Positions 10,016 to 20,488 of a stretch of 64,000 bases of DNA are shown here, in pieces (position 1 is the stretch's first letter; every line of letters begins with the position of its first letter). A program made the position numbers and the translations under genes. The notes below the pieces were generated by a model, which saw only the letters and a program-made list of their open reading frames with translations, was not told the DNA's origin and did no database searches. Where the stretch lies: contig KN880447.1 in assembly GCA_000934385.1 (NCBI GenBank), forward strand, positions 1-64,000, written 5' to 3'. This stretch comes from Cylindrobasidium torrendii FP15055 ss-10 (taxonomy: Eukaryota; Basidiomycota; Agaricomycetes; Agaricales; Physalacriaceae).

Positions 10016-11506
10016 TTACTGAAGCATCTGCAACCGCCTCCTGCCCAAATCGAGGATATCAGCATATCCGGAACCCACATCCCACGATGCTTGAAGCCCA
10101 CCTTGCTCCAACCGCAACAACAGAAGCGAGAGGGGGGACATCGCAAGCTCTACCTGCAGGCTCCGCGACGTTCTCGCGCAAGCCAACTCCACCCTCTCCA
10201 GCCTCCGCACGCCTTCTTGTTCCACGGTTCTCCGACTTTCCACGGCTGCAGAAAATGAGGTACCCATGAACTCGTACTGGTGTCCCAACTCCAGGCTCAG
10301 CGTGATAGTCGTAAGGCTGGGTAGCAATATGGTGGTTGAGGGGAGCGTAAGCGATTGAAAGAGCCGCTCAAAAGCGGGCTCGACGACTCCATCCAGGGCA
10401 TATATATGGAGGTCGAGTGTGTCGATGGACAGCCCGCAGTGTTGGAGGATAACATATGCGTCGTCTGGGCTCCAATGACACTCGAGGATGCGCACAGAAG
10501 CCTTTGACCGACACAAGATGCTCTGCAGGTTGGCGGAGGCATGCTGGACGTCGCGCCCATCAGTGCAAAATGGTTCCACAAGTGTGAGCTTGACGATACG
10601 AGGGAGATCAATCGAAATGGGAAACGCAGCACACGCGCATGCGGAAATTGTCAAGTGCTGGATATTGTGCAGCACAGTAGGCATGTTTCCATTGTCATGG
10701 AGAACACCGCCATCGAGAGAACCGATGTGGTTGATCTGGAGTGATGATATGTTTTTGCACTGAGAGAGGATCTGATAGCAGGAGAAAGATGTCGGAAAGT
10801 TGATGTCGAGAGTGGTGAGGGTCGACCAGTCGACGGTCATTCGTGTGGGATACGTGCCACATAGAGACAGGTTTCGCAAGCTCCCTGGGAGGATAACCAT
10901 CGCCCGGCCTTGGACGTCCTCAGGATTATGGATGGAGCCTGCTACAACAAGACGCAGTGTCGATATCCGTCGAAATTGGAACCGTTCCAAGGATGGTATC
11001 TTTCCGTTCACGACGTTGACCTCCAATACCGCGGCGCGCCGAGAATGGGTACCGACCATCTTCCACGCCCTATTGCGTGTCGCCTTTGTTTCATCGCGAA
11101 GACGAGAAAGGTAAACTTTGATATGTATGTCGAGATCCCCAGAGAGGAGGAGCGTTTGCTCCGCGAAATTCGCGGACTCGGGCAAGAAGGTCATTATGTC
11201 GACTTTTGTCCAGAGGGAAGGACACGAGCGTGATAGGGTGCGCCAGAACCTGCAGACCTGACCGAGGACTGCGCGTCCGGTCTCTGTGTCCACAGTATCG
11301 TCCATAAGCTCGAATACGCCCAGGAGTATCTCTCGAGGGAGGCGGCGAATGGGTGCTAACAACGCACGCTGGAGCCCAATTTCGCGCAGGAGAGCATTCA
11401 TGGTAGCCTCTAGTTCCGTGAGACGCCGCTTGAAGGAAAACATCAACGCGCCGTCCAGCGTCTCGCCCGCGCGTAGCATGGCTAATGAGTTGGATGCCTG
11501 GGTCAT
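10016..11506 (-). CDS. Large F-box-like protein, intronless
   Basis: A single uninterrupted frame of 496 residues starts at ATG 11506. A coiled-coil-like N-terminus (KRRLTELEATMNALLREIGL) leads into the agaricomycete F-box signature IRRLPREILLGVFELM at about residues 52-68, then VCRFWRTLSRSCPSLWTKV. The rest is leucine-rich and irregular, as in the many paralogous F-box-like proteins of mushroom-forming fungi, and probably binds substrate. The absence of introns stands out in this window, where most genes have three to eleven. Predicted role: substrate receptor of an SCF-type ubiquitin ligase. The substrate is unknown. Confidence 0.75.
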   Translation of the reverse strand: MTQASNSLAMLRAGETLDGALMFSFKRRLTELEATMNALLREIGLQRALLAPIRRLPREILLGVFELMDDTVDTETGRAVLGQVCRFWRTLSRSCPSLWTKVDIMTFLPESANFAEQTLLLSGDLDIHIKVYLSRLRDETKATRNRAWKMVGTHSRRAAVLEVNVVNGKIPSLERFQFRRISTLRLVVAGSIHNPEDVQGRAMVILPGSLRNLSLCGTYPTRMTVDWSTLTTLDINFPTSFSCYQILSQCKNISSLQINHIGSLDGGVLHDNGNMPTVLHNIQHLTISACACAAFPISIDLPRIVKLTLVEPFCTDGRDVQHASANLQSILCRSKASVRILECHWSPDDAYVILQHCGLSIDTLDLHIYALDGVVEPAFERLFQSLTLPSTTILLPSLTTITLSLELGHQYEFMGTSFSAAVESRRTVEQEGVRRLERVELACARTSRSLQVELAMSPLSLLLLRLEQGGLQASWDVGSGYADILDLGRRRLQMLQ

Positions 11507-12154
11507 GGTGTACGGGGATGGTGGTATGAGGGCTACACTTTGCGCGAGGTTTTGAGGCTATCGAGAAGCCCTGTACTAGTACTCGGCTTTCGGTGACGGC
11601 ACGAAAAGGATAAAACAAGGAACGAAAGAGAATAACATGGAACCGACGTCTTCACTTACCAGAATTCAAGCTTTGAATGAACAATTTCAGGCTTTCATGC
11701 ACATTGCCGCCATGCCGCTGTGCGATTTGGGCTCGCCATCGGAGTCTTGTGAGTGGTAGTCATAGTTTTGGGCGAAGAAGTATATTGAGTTGATAACAGT
11801 GGAAAACACCGGCCGCCGCTTACGAGCGGGTGTCCATTCGAATCCTCATGCGCATGTCGAATGATTCCCCATGTACAAGTCAACAGATGGCTTATTTACG
11901 TGCTCGACGCCTTCCAGCCCTCTTATGAGGGAGCTAGGGCTTGGATGGGACAACAATGACCGCCTGCCATCGACGGCCAGATCCATTTGGCACTATGGCT
12001 ATTTTATTAACTAAACAAACCCGAAAACAAGCTTCCACTCAAGAGGTTGCAGACTGCAGGCTTCTCCAAGTCCTATCACCCAAGTACTCGCGAGTCGCTA
12101 CTCAACTTTACTGTTCATGGTGCACCATGATCAGGTGAACCGTGAGACGAGCCA

Positions 12155-12175
12155 CGGCCCTTGGCCCGTGGGCCG
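12155..12175. repeat. Overlapping GC-rich inverted repeats upstream of the monooxygenase
   Basis: CGGCCC at 12155-12160 pairs with GGGCCG at 12170-12175 across nine bases. Inside it, GGCCC at 12163-12167 pairs with GGGCC at 12170-12174. The element is about 135 bases before the ATG and could be a binding site for a dimeric regulator. Confidence 0.5.
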
Positions 12176-12230
12176 AAGACAAGCTATCCGTGGACCGTGG
12201 TGCAGTTCAGTCCACTGACAGCCGCCATGG

Positions 12231-12236
12231 TATAAG
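12231..12236 (+). promoter_or_regulatory. TATA-like box of the flavin monooxygenase gene
   Basis: TATAAG lies 73-78 bases upstream of the ATG at 12309, a usual distance for a fungal core promoter. It was assigned from sequence and position only. Confidence 0.45.
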
Positions 12237-12308
12237 TTGGCTTCTCCATTGTCCATCTCAGCTTTCCCCAAACGATTCCTTTTCGTCTGCTCCCCGCCTA
12301 CGCAATTG

Positions 12309-14209
12309 ATGCCCAAGTCTCAGCCGCGCGTTATAATCATTGGTGCTGGGTATGCACCTCGCCTTCAGACCACCAGCAGCAGCTGATAGGTCCAACATAT
12401 GAAGCCTCGCAGGTATAGCTGCTGGCGTTGCCCTCAAAGTCCAACTTGGATTCAATAATTTTACCATCTTCGAGAAGACCGGAGATACCGGGGGGACCTG
12501 GAGGGTGTGTGTCCATCACACAGCGCTTGGAACACTGATGCTGACTCCTCTTTTCAGGACAGCACCTATCCTGGCTGTGGCTGCGATGTCCCCGCTCATT
12601 GGTACAGCCTCTCCACTGAACTCAATCCCAACTGGTCGCGCCATTATGCGACACAGCCTGAGCTGCAAGCGTATTGGCAGCACGTATTTGAAAAGCACCG
12701 ACTTGGCGAACAAACACAATTTCATACCGGCGCCCTTCGGTCGTCATGGGATGAAGAGAACCAACGCTGGGAACTATGGGTCAAGGACTATCGTACGGGT
12801 CAAGAACGCCCCGAGTACGCCGAGGTTCTCATCTATGCCATTGGGGGATTCATGAATCTCCAATGGCCCAAAGATATCAGCGGCCTCGACAAGTTCAAGG
12901 GTCCGCTCTGGCACTCAGCGCAATGGAGGCATGATGTGGATTTGAAAGGAAAGCGCATTGGTGCTGTAGGTAATGCATGCTCGGCGTATGTGGCTTGTTG
13001 AGCAAAGACTTCTGTTCGTGCTAATGCCACTTGCAGAGCCCAATTTGTTACGGCCATTGCCCAAGATCCTGAGGTCGAGGTGATCAACTTCTGTCGAACC
13101 CCTCAGTGGTTTGTTCCGAGGGTATGTCCGCTGCCGTCTCCCAACGAGCTGACCCTGACATTGCTTGTTTGACTCTCAGGCAGACTTTGAATATCCCGAG
13201 TGGGGCAAATGGCTTTTCAAAAATATCCCTGGTATCATGCGCCTTTGGAGGGTCTCTATTTCGTTCCGCGTGCGTGTACGCAGCGACAACACTAACATGA
13301 GCTTCTCACTCTCATTAGTCTGACTTTTCATTCCTACTATTCAACAAGGACCGCAAATGGCTAGTGGACCTCGTCCGCGGGCGTCTTGGAGAGTATATAC
13401 GGGCCACAGCTCCCCCAGGCTTCCCCATCCCAGAATACCCACCAGGCTGTAACAGAATGATTGTCGACCCAGGTTATCTCGAGGTCATTAACCGTCCGAA
13501 CGTCTCCACAAGATGGGATGCCATCGAGTCGGTTGTGGAGGAAGGTCTGAAGATGAAGACCGGCGAAATTGTTCCTCTCGACGTGCTCATCTTTGGCACT
13601 GGATACTCTGTGGTATGCACCCGTTTTGATTGCATCATACCGAGAGCACTCAACCTGCCTCAGGATCCAGTTGATCTAGTGGTACAAGGCCGCGAGATGT
13701 CGAGCCAGGAGTACTTTGAGCGGCAAGACGGCGCTGGGGCATTCCTCGGCTCCTCCTTCCCTGGATTTCCCAATTTCTTTACACTGCTAGGTCCCAATGT
13801 CGCGACGGGCCATGCATCTGTAATTTTCTCAGAGGAGACGCAGATCAACCTTGCGATGAAGCTTATCAAGCCTGTTATTGACGGGAAAATAACGTCGTTT
13901 GCCATCAAGCCAGTTGTATGTGACGAGTACAACGACTGGCTGCAGGGCCGTTTGCAGCACAGTGTATGGTCGGAGTGCCGGTCGTACTACCACAGGGCAC
14001 GGGACAACTCGTCGAAGATTGTGGCTACATTTCCTGGACCTGTGTCACTATTCTGGTGGCTCAGTAGAGTACCACGGTGGAATCAATGGGAGGTGCGCGG
14101 GGCGACGCTGGACTGGAATCCACATGAGACGAGGAGAAAGGTAGTCGAGTTTATCTTCAGCTGGGTTGTTGCTACCTTTTTCGCAATCCCTTGGGGTATT
14201 CTCTCTTAA
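12309..14209 (+). CDS. Flavin-containing monooxygenase (FMO/Baeyer-Villiger type)
   Basis: Exons 12309-12349, 12405-12504, 12558-12985, 13037-13121, 13180-13269, 13319-13612 and 13664-14209 give 527 residues. The FAD-binding motif GAGLAGIAAG is split by the first intron, whose acceptor is an unusual AAG. The FMO identity motif FxGxxxHxxxW appears as FKGPLWHSAQW, followed by the NADPH-binding segment (IGAVGNACSAAQ). The GPNVASGH-like stretch (LGPNVATGHASVIFSEE) is typical of fungal enzymes of this group. The enzyme should add one oxygen atom from O2 to a carbonyl, sulfur or nitrogen substrate using NADPH; the substrate cannot be deduced. A hydrophobic C-terminus suggests membrane association. 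No clear secondary-metabolite backbone gene lies nearby. Confidence 0.88.
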
Positions 14210-14785
14210 AGCTAAATCCTACTTGTACTTCTATAACTTACGCCTCATCATCCCAGAATGGAATCACTGCCCTTCACTGCCTCTGAGAAGCAAGCGCATG
14301 CTAAATCCGTGCAGCTCACCGCCTAGGGCGAGTAGGGAGATTACATAAACTAGCGGCGGTGTGGCATGCACGATTCCACCGTACGGTCCTCGAAATGCAG
14401 CGCTTGGGTGATGTGCTGTGGTGTCACTGGTTTTTGGGGCTCGCCACGTCCAGACAGTGCGGAGTACTTTGGGGTAAATGATAGTGGTTTCAGTAATACT
14501 CATGAATAATACACAGAGCGTCTTGACCAAATTGTCCATGAACCTTTCACAGTTGGCCATAATAAGTGCACATACCTGTTTATCCAGTGTTTATCTGTCG
14601 CCGTTACCAGGCCGTCACTGTAGCGGACGGAGTAGTATGCGCGATATCGCGTGCCATGTATACACGTCGCGACGTTATCCCCATGAGGAAATGACGTGAG
14701 CCCTTATCATGGCTCGTTTCGGTTGCATTGCTGTCTTGTCCCTCTTGACCCCGAACCACCACTCAGCCTCGGTGGTCAACTTGCA
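14210..14785. other. Intergenic region; promoter of the fungalysin gene
   Basis: There is no gene in these 576 bases. The right part, directly before the secreted protease, carries two perfect 12-base palindromes at 14640-14651 and 14664-14675, listed separately. Confidence 0.6.
14640..14675. promoter_or_regulatory. Pair of perfect 12-base palindromes before the fungalysin gene
   Basis: CGCGATATCGCG (14640-14651) and ACGTCGCGACGT (14664-14675) are each perfect palindromes. They are spaced 24 bases centre to centre and end 111 bases before the ATG. The layout suits two binding sites for a dimeric transcription factor. The factor is unknown. Confidence 0.5.
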
Positions 14786-17289
14786 ATGCGTTTCGCCATC
14801 CTCGCGTCCTTTGTGGCGCTCGCCGTCGCGCATGCGCACGACTCGACCGCTCCCCGGCGCAAGTCGCTAGGCTTTGGTCCCGTCCACCCGCAGGCCGAGT
14901 ACCGCTCAAGCCCGTACCAGATTACCACCAACGGCTTCGTTCCCCAGGAAGTCGGCTCTGACCCGTTTGCTGTCGCCCGCCTTTTCATTGAAGACCAGCT
15001 GGTCGGCCAACTCTCCGAGTCGCTTAGCTACCGTATACGTGACGATTCGTATACCGACAGCAACACTGGTATCACGCATATATACGCTCGTCAGCTCGTC
15101 AACGGCTTCGAGGTTGCTGATGGTAACATGAACATCAATGTCAAGGATGGCCTCATTATTTCATACGGCAATTCAGTGCGTTGGTATCCTTTCATGCAGT
15201 ACAGCGAGGCTGACTCTGCGCCCCCAGTTCTACAAAGGCCTTACGTCTGAAGTGCTCGCCAATTCGCACAAGCATCATCCTCACCGCGAGTATTGCTCCC
15301 AACTCGAGGCTGAAATGGGCGATCGCAACGCCGAGCTCCGCGTCGACTCAACCGAGCAGACCGTGATGGGCAGCCGTCCTGGCGTCCACCACGAGCTTCG
15401 CACTCTCCGCCAGCTCCACGCCTCTAACAATTGCGAGGGCAAAGACATTCCTTACCAATTCCATGATGACTCGCTCGTTGCCTCCGAAGCGGGCGACGTT
15501 CGCGCCGCATTGCTCCAATTCATGCTCGCCGCCACTCCGAACGACAAAGTCCAAGGAGATATTCTCTCTAACTACGACCATTATTTGGAGAAGATGTCTC
15601 TTACCCCTGAGCACCATTTCGTGTCCACCGGAGAGCCCATCGTCATGAAGGTCGACAACGTGCCCGATACTGTCAACCCCGTCCGCGCGAGCTTGGTCTA
15701 TGTCCAGGTTCCCAACGAGGCTGGTGATGCTACGGAGCTCCACCTTGTCTGGAAGGTACGTGTAGGTTTGCTTTCTTATGTCTTTCTTACCCTCGAATCA
15801 GATGCATGTTGAGATGCAAGATAATTGGTATGAGGCTGCGGTGTCTGCCCAGTCACCTCACCGTATTATCTCCGTAGTCGACTGGGCTTCCGACGCCCCC
15901 GTTCCCACTCCGGAGCCTTCTGCCCCTGCGACCTACCGCGTCTTCCCTTGGGGTGTCAATGATCCAACGGAAGGCGAGCGCAAGCACGTCAAGGAGAACT
16001 TCGATGCCCTTGCCTCTCCCGCTGGCTGGCATTCCATTCCTGCTGCGAACGATCCCTCGCTCAAAGGTACCCAGTCATCAGGCTGGAAGAACTCGACAAC
16101 GACTTGGGGCAACAACGTTTTCGCGCAAGAAAACTGGGAAGGCCAGAACTCATACATCACCAACTACCGACCAGAGGGTGACAGTGGCCTCTATGACTAC
16201 CCGTACAACCCCAAGGAAACAAGCCGGGATGAGGGCCAGGCCGAGGCCGAGAAATATATCAACGCGACTGTCACCCAATTGTTCTACACGACCAACATGG
16301 TCCACGATCTCTACCACCGTTATGGCTTCGACGAGGTTTCTGGCAATTTCCAGCAATACAACTTCGGACGTGGCGGTCGTGAGAACGACGGTGTAATCTG
16401 CAATGCGCAGGATGGTTCGGGTTATAACAATGCCAACTTCATGACTCCACCCGATGGTCAGAACGGCCGCATGCGTATGTACCTCTGGAACACCGCTTTG
16501 CCTTTCCGCGACGGTGATCTGGAGGCTGGTATCGTCATCCACGAATACAGCCACGGTCTGAGCACTCGTCTCACTGGTGGACCGTCGGACTCAGGGTGCC
16601 TTGGCTGGGGAGAGAGTGGTGGCATGGGTGAAGGGTGGGGCGACTTCCTTGCCACTACCATCCGTGCCAACAAGACATACTCTGACTATGCTATGGGGTC
16701 CTGGGCTGCGAACACCGAGAAGGGCATTCGCAACTACCCATACTCTCTGGTTAGCAGCTTTGTTTTAGACTGGGAAGATAACTAACCATCCTCATAGGAC
16801 GAAAGCATCAACCCGTCGTCTTATCAGACCCTAGACAAGCCAGGTTACTGGGGTGTTCACGCAATTGGCGAGGTCTGGGCGCAGCTTTTGTGGGTTGTTT
16901 CCCAGCGTCTCATCGAGAAGCATGGCTTTTCCGACACGCTCTATCCACCCCTTCCTCTTGAGAACGGCACCATCCCAGAGGGTGACTTCTACCGTCCACG
17001 CGTCGGGAAGAAGCCGCTTATTCCCAAGCATGGCAACACGCTTATGGTTCAGCTTGTGCTCAATGGCATGAAGTTGCAGCCCTGTCGTCCATCGTTCTTC
17101 GATGCTCGTGATGCTATCATTCAGGCTGACGAACAACTGACTGGTGGCGAGAACTTCTGTGAGCTATGGAAGGGCTTTGCCAGCCGTGGCTTGGGCCAGG
17201 ATGCCGCCGTCATCGGACGCACTCCCTGGGGTGGAGGACAGCGCAGCAACGGCTACTCGATGCCCACCGCATGTGTGACGATGGAGTAA
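14786..17289 (+). CDS. Secreted fungalysin metalloprotease (MEROPS M36)
   Basis: Exons 14786-15175, 15228-15755, 15802-16749 and 16798-17289 give 785 residues. The start MRFAILASFVALAVAHA is a signal peptide. A long propeptide of the fungalysin/thermolysin type follows (residues about 60-400, including GFEVADGNMNINV). The mature domain holds the zinc motif HEYSH at about residue 553 (HExxH), and the downstream GEGWGDF segment supplies the third zinc ligand. Fungalysins are secreted zinc endopeptidases that digest extracellular protein; saprotrophs use them to obtain nitrogen. The length is on the long side but normal for basidiomycete members. All four exons are joined in phase 0. Confidence 0.95.
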
Positions 17290-17936
17290 ACGTTTACGAT
17301 GAGGTGTCTGTGCTTTCGTGTTTGCGGTGGACTGTACGATAGATAGTATCAATCTTTTGGAACTCTAATACATCTTTGTTAATCATTCTTTCAAACTTGT
17401 GGTTGCCTCTCAGGTCGGGTTCACGACACGATACGCACCATGAGAAACTTTCACTGGTCGAAGACTCGAAGCTTGAAGCGCTGGAGACGCAAGCAAACTT
17501 CACTCCTGCACAAAATTTCGTGGATTCAGAAATTCATTTCTGGCAAAGATGCTCAAGGATTCGTCAATAACTTTGTGAGTGTTGTGTACATAGCAGAGTC
17601 CGCATGCTACACCACAAGTCCATCGCAAGACACTTAACAGGACCTATCGTCGGCATTTGAATCAATCATTACCCAGCCTATAAGTAAGTTAAATCCTGGA
17701 CGGTATGCAGGGCGGCTACCGTAAAAACATCCGAAGAAGAGATCACAATTAACGGATTTAGATGGGAGGGTATAGGAAACGAGTGAACGAGCATGTACGG
17801 GAAGGAAGAAGGTAGGAAGGGAGGCAGGGCACAGAGCCAACAGTGGCATGAGGAGGCGTAAGCGTATATCCGCGCGTGAAGGGACGTCAAGAAGCGTTGA
17901 AACCGGAAAAAAGACCACTCCAGCTGGCCATTCTCT
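17290..17936. other. Convergent intergenic region
   Basis: This is the space between the 3' ends of the fungalysin (plus) and casein kinase (minus) genes. Short open frames around 17376-17637 have no recognisable similarity. I see no gene. Confidence 0.5.
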
Positions 17937-19791
17937 CTATCCACAACGGCACGTCAAAATTCGCCACAATGTCAACTTTGGCTGTTCCTCTTGCGCGCCA
18001 TAATCACCAGCAACACCCACGTTCCCTCCTGCACGTATGTTGCTGACGGCGGGCGGTGCCGTGCCGGATAGCATGGGGGATGCCCTGCCGTATTGGTTGG
18101 TGGCATAATCGTCTTGCTGTGGATAGTCGTACCCGTTAGCATACGGGTGGCGACCGGAGCCCACTGGGACACCAACTTGAGCGGACGCAGAATGGGGTGT
18201 CGTTACTCCCGTGTTTCCACCAGGCGTCAATGCTGCTGGTACTTTGCGTTGCTTGGAGCCGTGCCGCACGAGTGCGGGCGACGGAGGAACCACCTGGGAA
18301 CGCCTGCGCTGCGAATCGCGGTGTTCCCGCCCTCCTCGATCATTAGGCACGAGCCCTGGCTGCGATGATTCCTGAGCATGCTGTTAGAGTCAGCTAAACT
18401 CCTTACACCAAGACAGGGCACTTACGGATGTTGTAGACCAACCCCTTCCGCCTAGATGAGCTCAAATGAGTGAGGTGCGCAGGATGCCCCCGACACTGTC
18501 ACGCACCATGCAGCAAGTCCCAATCATATTTGCCATCCTCAATGTCGCCATTTGTCTTCAATACCTTTGCGAAGAGTTCGCGCAGGAAGTCATAGTCCGG
18601 TGTCTCCTCAAACCCGAGCTTGCGGACGTAGTTCAAATAAATACCAAACTCCTCTGCAAAAATATAGTGAGAACAGGCGAAAGCTAATCTGGGCATAACC
18701 GTACCAGGGAAGCCGTCGCAGAGCTCCTTGATAGGTGTTGTCTGTTTCTTCTCCCCAATCTTCTCGTACTTCTGCTTGTTGGTTGCTGCCTTGAGGCCTT
18801 GCCATGGTAGACTACCGCGGAGGAAGTACATAAAGACATGGCCTAGCGCTTCCAGATCGTCGCGCCGTGACTGTTCTATGAAACGAGGCTTTGAGCCGCG
18901 GCCCACACAGCATGGCAAGATGGGAATTACCTCGGCCGAGGTGGGTGTTGATGCTCATGTACCGCGCGGTGCCGCTCAGAGACTTGCGCTCGCGATATGG
19001 AATATGCTGCTTCGTCTTCGGGTCGCGGTATTGCTTGGCCATCCCAAAGTCGATCATGTGTACAACTGGCGACATGTCAGAGCAGCAAAAGGTTGCGTGC
19101 CGCGAGACGCACCATTGGCCGCCTTAGTACCAGGACGCCCAACCAAAAAGTTGTCAGGCTTGATGTCACGGTAAATTAGGTTTTTTTCGTGGACAGTTTG
19201 AACCCGGGAGATCTGTCGGTGTGTGATTGAGTGGGGTGTATTCGGATGTAGTTGTGATTGCGCGCACCATTTGGCGGGCGGCCATGCAGACGGTCTTGAT
19301 AGAGAACTTGCGACCGCACATGTCGAATAGATCTTCAAGACTAGGACCCAAAAGGTCGATGACAAGAATGTTGTGTAGGCCCTCTTGTCCAAAGTGGTAT
19401 ATCTGCGGGATGCCGACTTCACGGACGGTGAGCACAAGCACACCGGTGAGGAGTAGAACGCACCACAGCCAGCCAATATACGATATGAGCGACATTCATC
19501 GCGGAGCTGAGGTGCCTCTGCTTTCCGCGGCTCCTACAACCAATGACACTCCAGGTCAGCTAATCATTCCCAGCCAACCGAGAACAAGGTGACGCACAAA
19601 CTTGATTGCGACAGTCTGCGAATTGAGTAGATTCGTGCCTGTATGCGCAGTGAGTATGTCCGCCCACTGGATGGACGTCGACAACGGTGCGTACCCTCGA
19701 AAATAACACCGAATGAACCCTCCCCGATCTTCTTTCCAACACGGTAGTGAACACCGACGATGCTCGCAGACGAGGCTGTGTGAGACGACAT
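17937..19791 (-). CDS. Casein kinase 1 (fungal Cki1/Yck-like)
   Basis: Ten exons: 19791-19695, 19638-19598, 19533-19464, 19416-19268, 19212-19113, 19065-18931, 18875-18705, 18653-18507, 18451-18426 and 18380-17937. They give 340 residues. The kinase core is complete: glycine loop KKIGEGSFG, catalytic lysine in [18 protein letters not shown], catalytic loop [13 protein letters not shown] in [14 protein letters not shown], and the CK1-specific [15 protein letters not shown] activation segment. A roughly 110-residue Gln/Ser/Pro-rich tail ends in [12 protein letters not shown]. Yeast Yck kinases are held at the plasma membrane by palmitoylated C-terminal cysteines, so this Cys-x-Cys end may serve the same purpose. 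CK1 acts in trafficking, nutrient signalling and morphogenesis. Confidence 0.93.
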
Positions 19792-20488
19792 GGAGGCGAG
19801 TCGGGCAACCAAATTCCGCTCGACGGCGGGGCTACAGGTCGTCGAGGTACAAAGCAAGCGCCCGGAAACAAGTCGTTGCCAAACATGGCCATCCGCTGGC
19901 TACCCGCCTGCGGACGCCACGAAGTTCGATCCCGAGTAATTTATAAATGCATCTTCACGTCGGGCTTGTATATGCTCATTGCAGGTGCGTAGGAACACCA
20001 ATGCTGTAAGGTTTTGACTATCTGATTCTTTCACTTCTGTCGACGAGTATGGCTTATATACATGCGCATCAAATTTGAAGCACGTTTGCTTCGACAGATC
20101 AAGATTCCAAAGGCAGGCCACTCATTATCAGCCCGACTTATCTGCTATTGGGTACCCATCGCTCGTTGTATACAGATTCAATACACTTGAAGCTGTAGTG
20201 GAACAACTTCAATGTGGGCGTCTACCGAGTTGAGAGCTAGCGTCTGCTAGCTAAGCATGGATGGGCATGTCCCGCGGGACTGCTTCAAGACACGACCACG
20301 ACGAGACGAGATGCAACAAGACATCCCAACAATGCTCACAATCCAATGCGATGATGCACGAAACAAGACGCGAAGCAACTCAGTATGTCACTTGCATGAA
20401 GATATATTACAACCTAGAAATACAAACAATACCGCAATATGTCCTATCGTACGATGTGTTATGATATCAAAACCTGCTGGCCGTCAAC
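19792..20488. other. Intergenic region; casein kinase promoter
   Basis: These 697 bases lie between the casein kinase start and the 3' end of the Ish1-repeat gene, both on the minus strand. I see no gene or repeat. Confidence 0.5.

Larger units (their letters stand above)
11507..12308. other. Divergent intergenic region with inverted repeats and a TATA-like box
   Basis: These 802 bases separate the F-box-like gene (minus) from the flavin monooxygenase (plus), so both promoters lie here. A TATAAG element is at 12231-12236 and overlapping GC-rich inverted repeats at 12155-12175; both are listed separately. I found no gene. Confidence 0.6.

Noticed and set aside
11840..11870. Second tRNA-like word (CCATTCGAATCC)
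   Set aside because: There is no cloverleaf around it and no GG before TTCGA.
17376..17637. Overlapping short frames after the fungalysin gene
   Set aside because: The two frames overlap out of phase, both are under 70 codons, and neither resembles a known protein or a duplicated piece of a neighbour.
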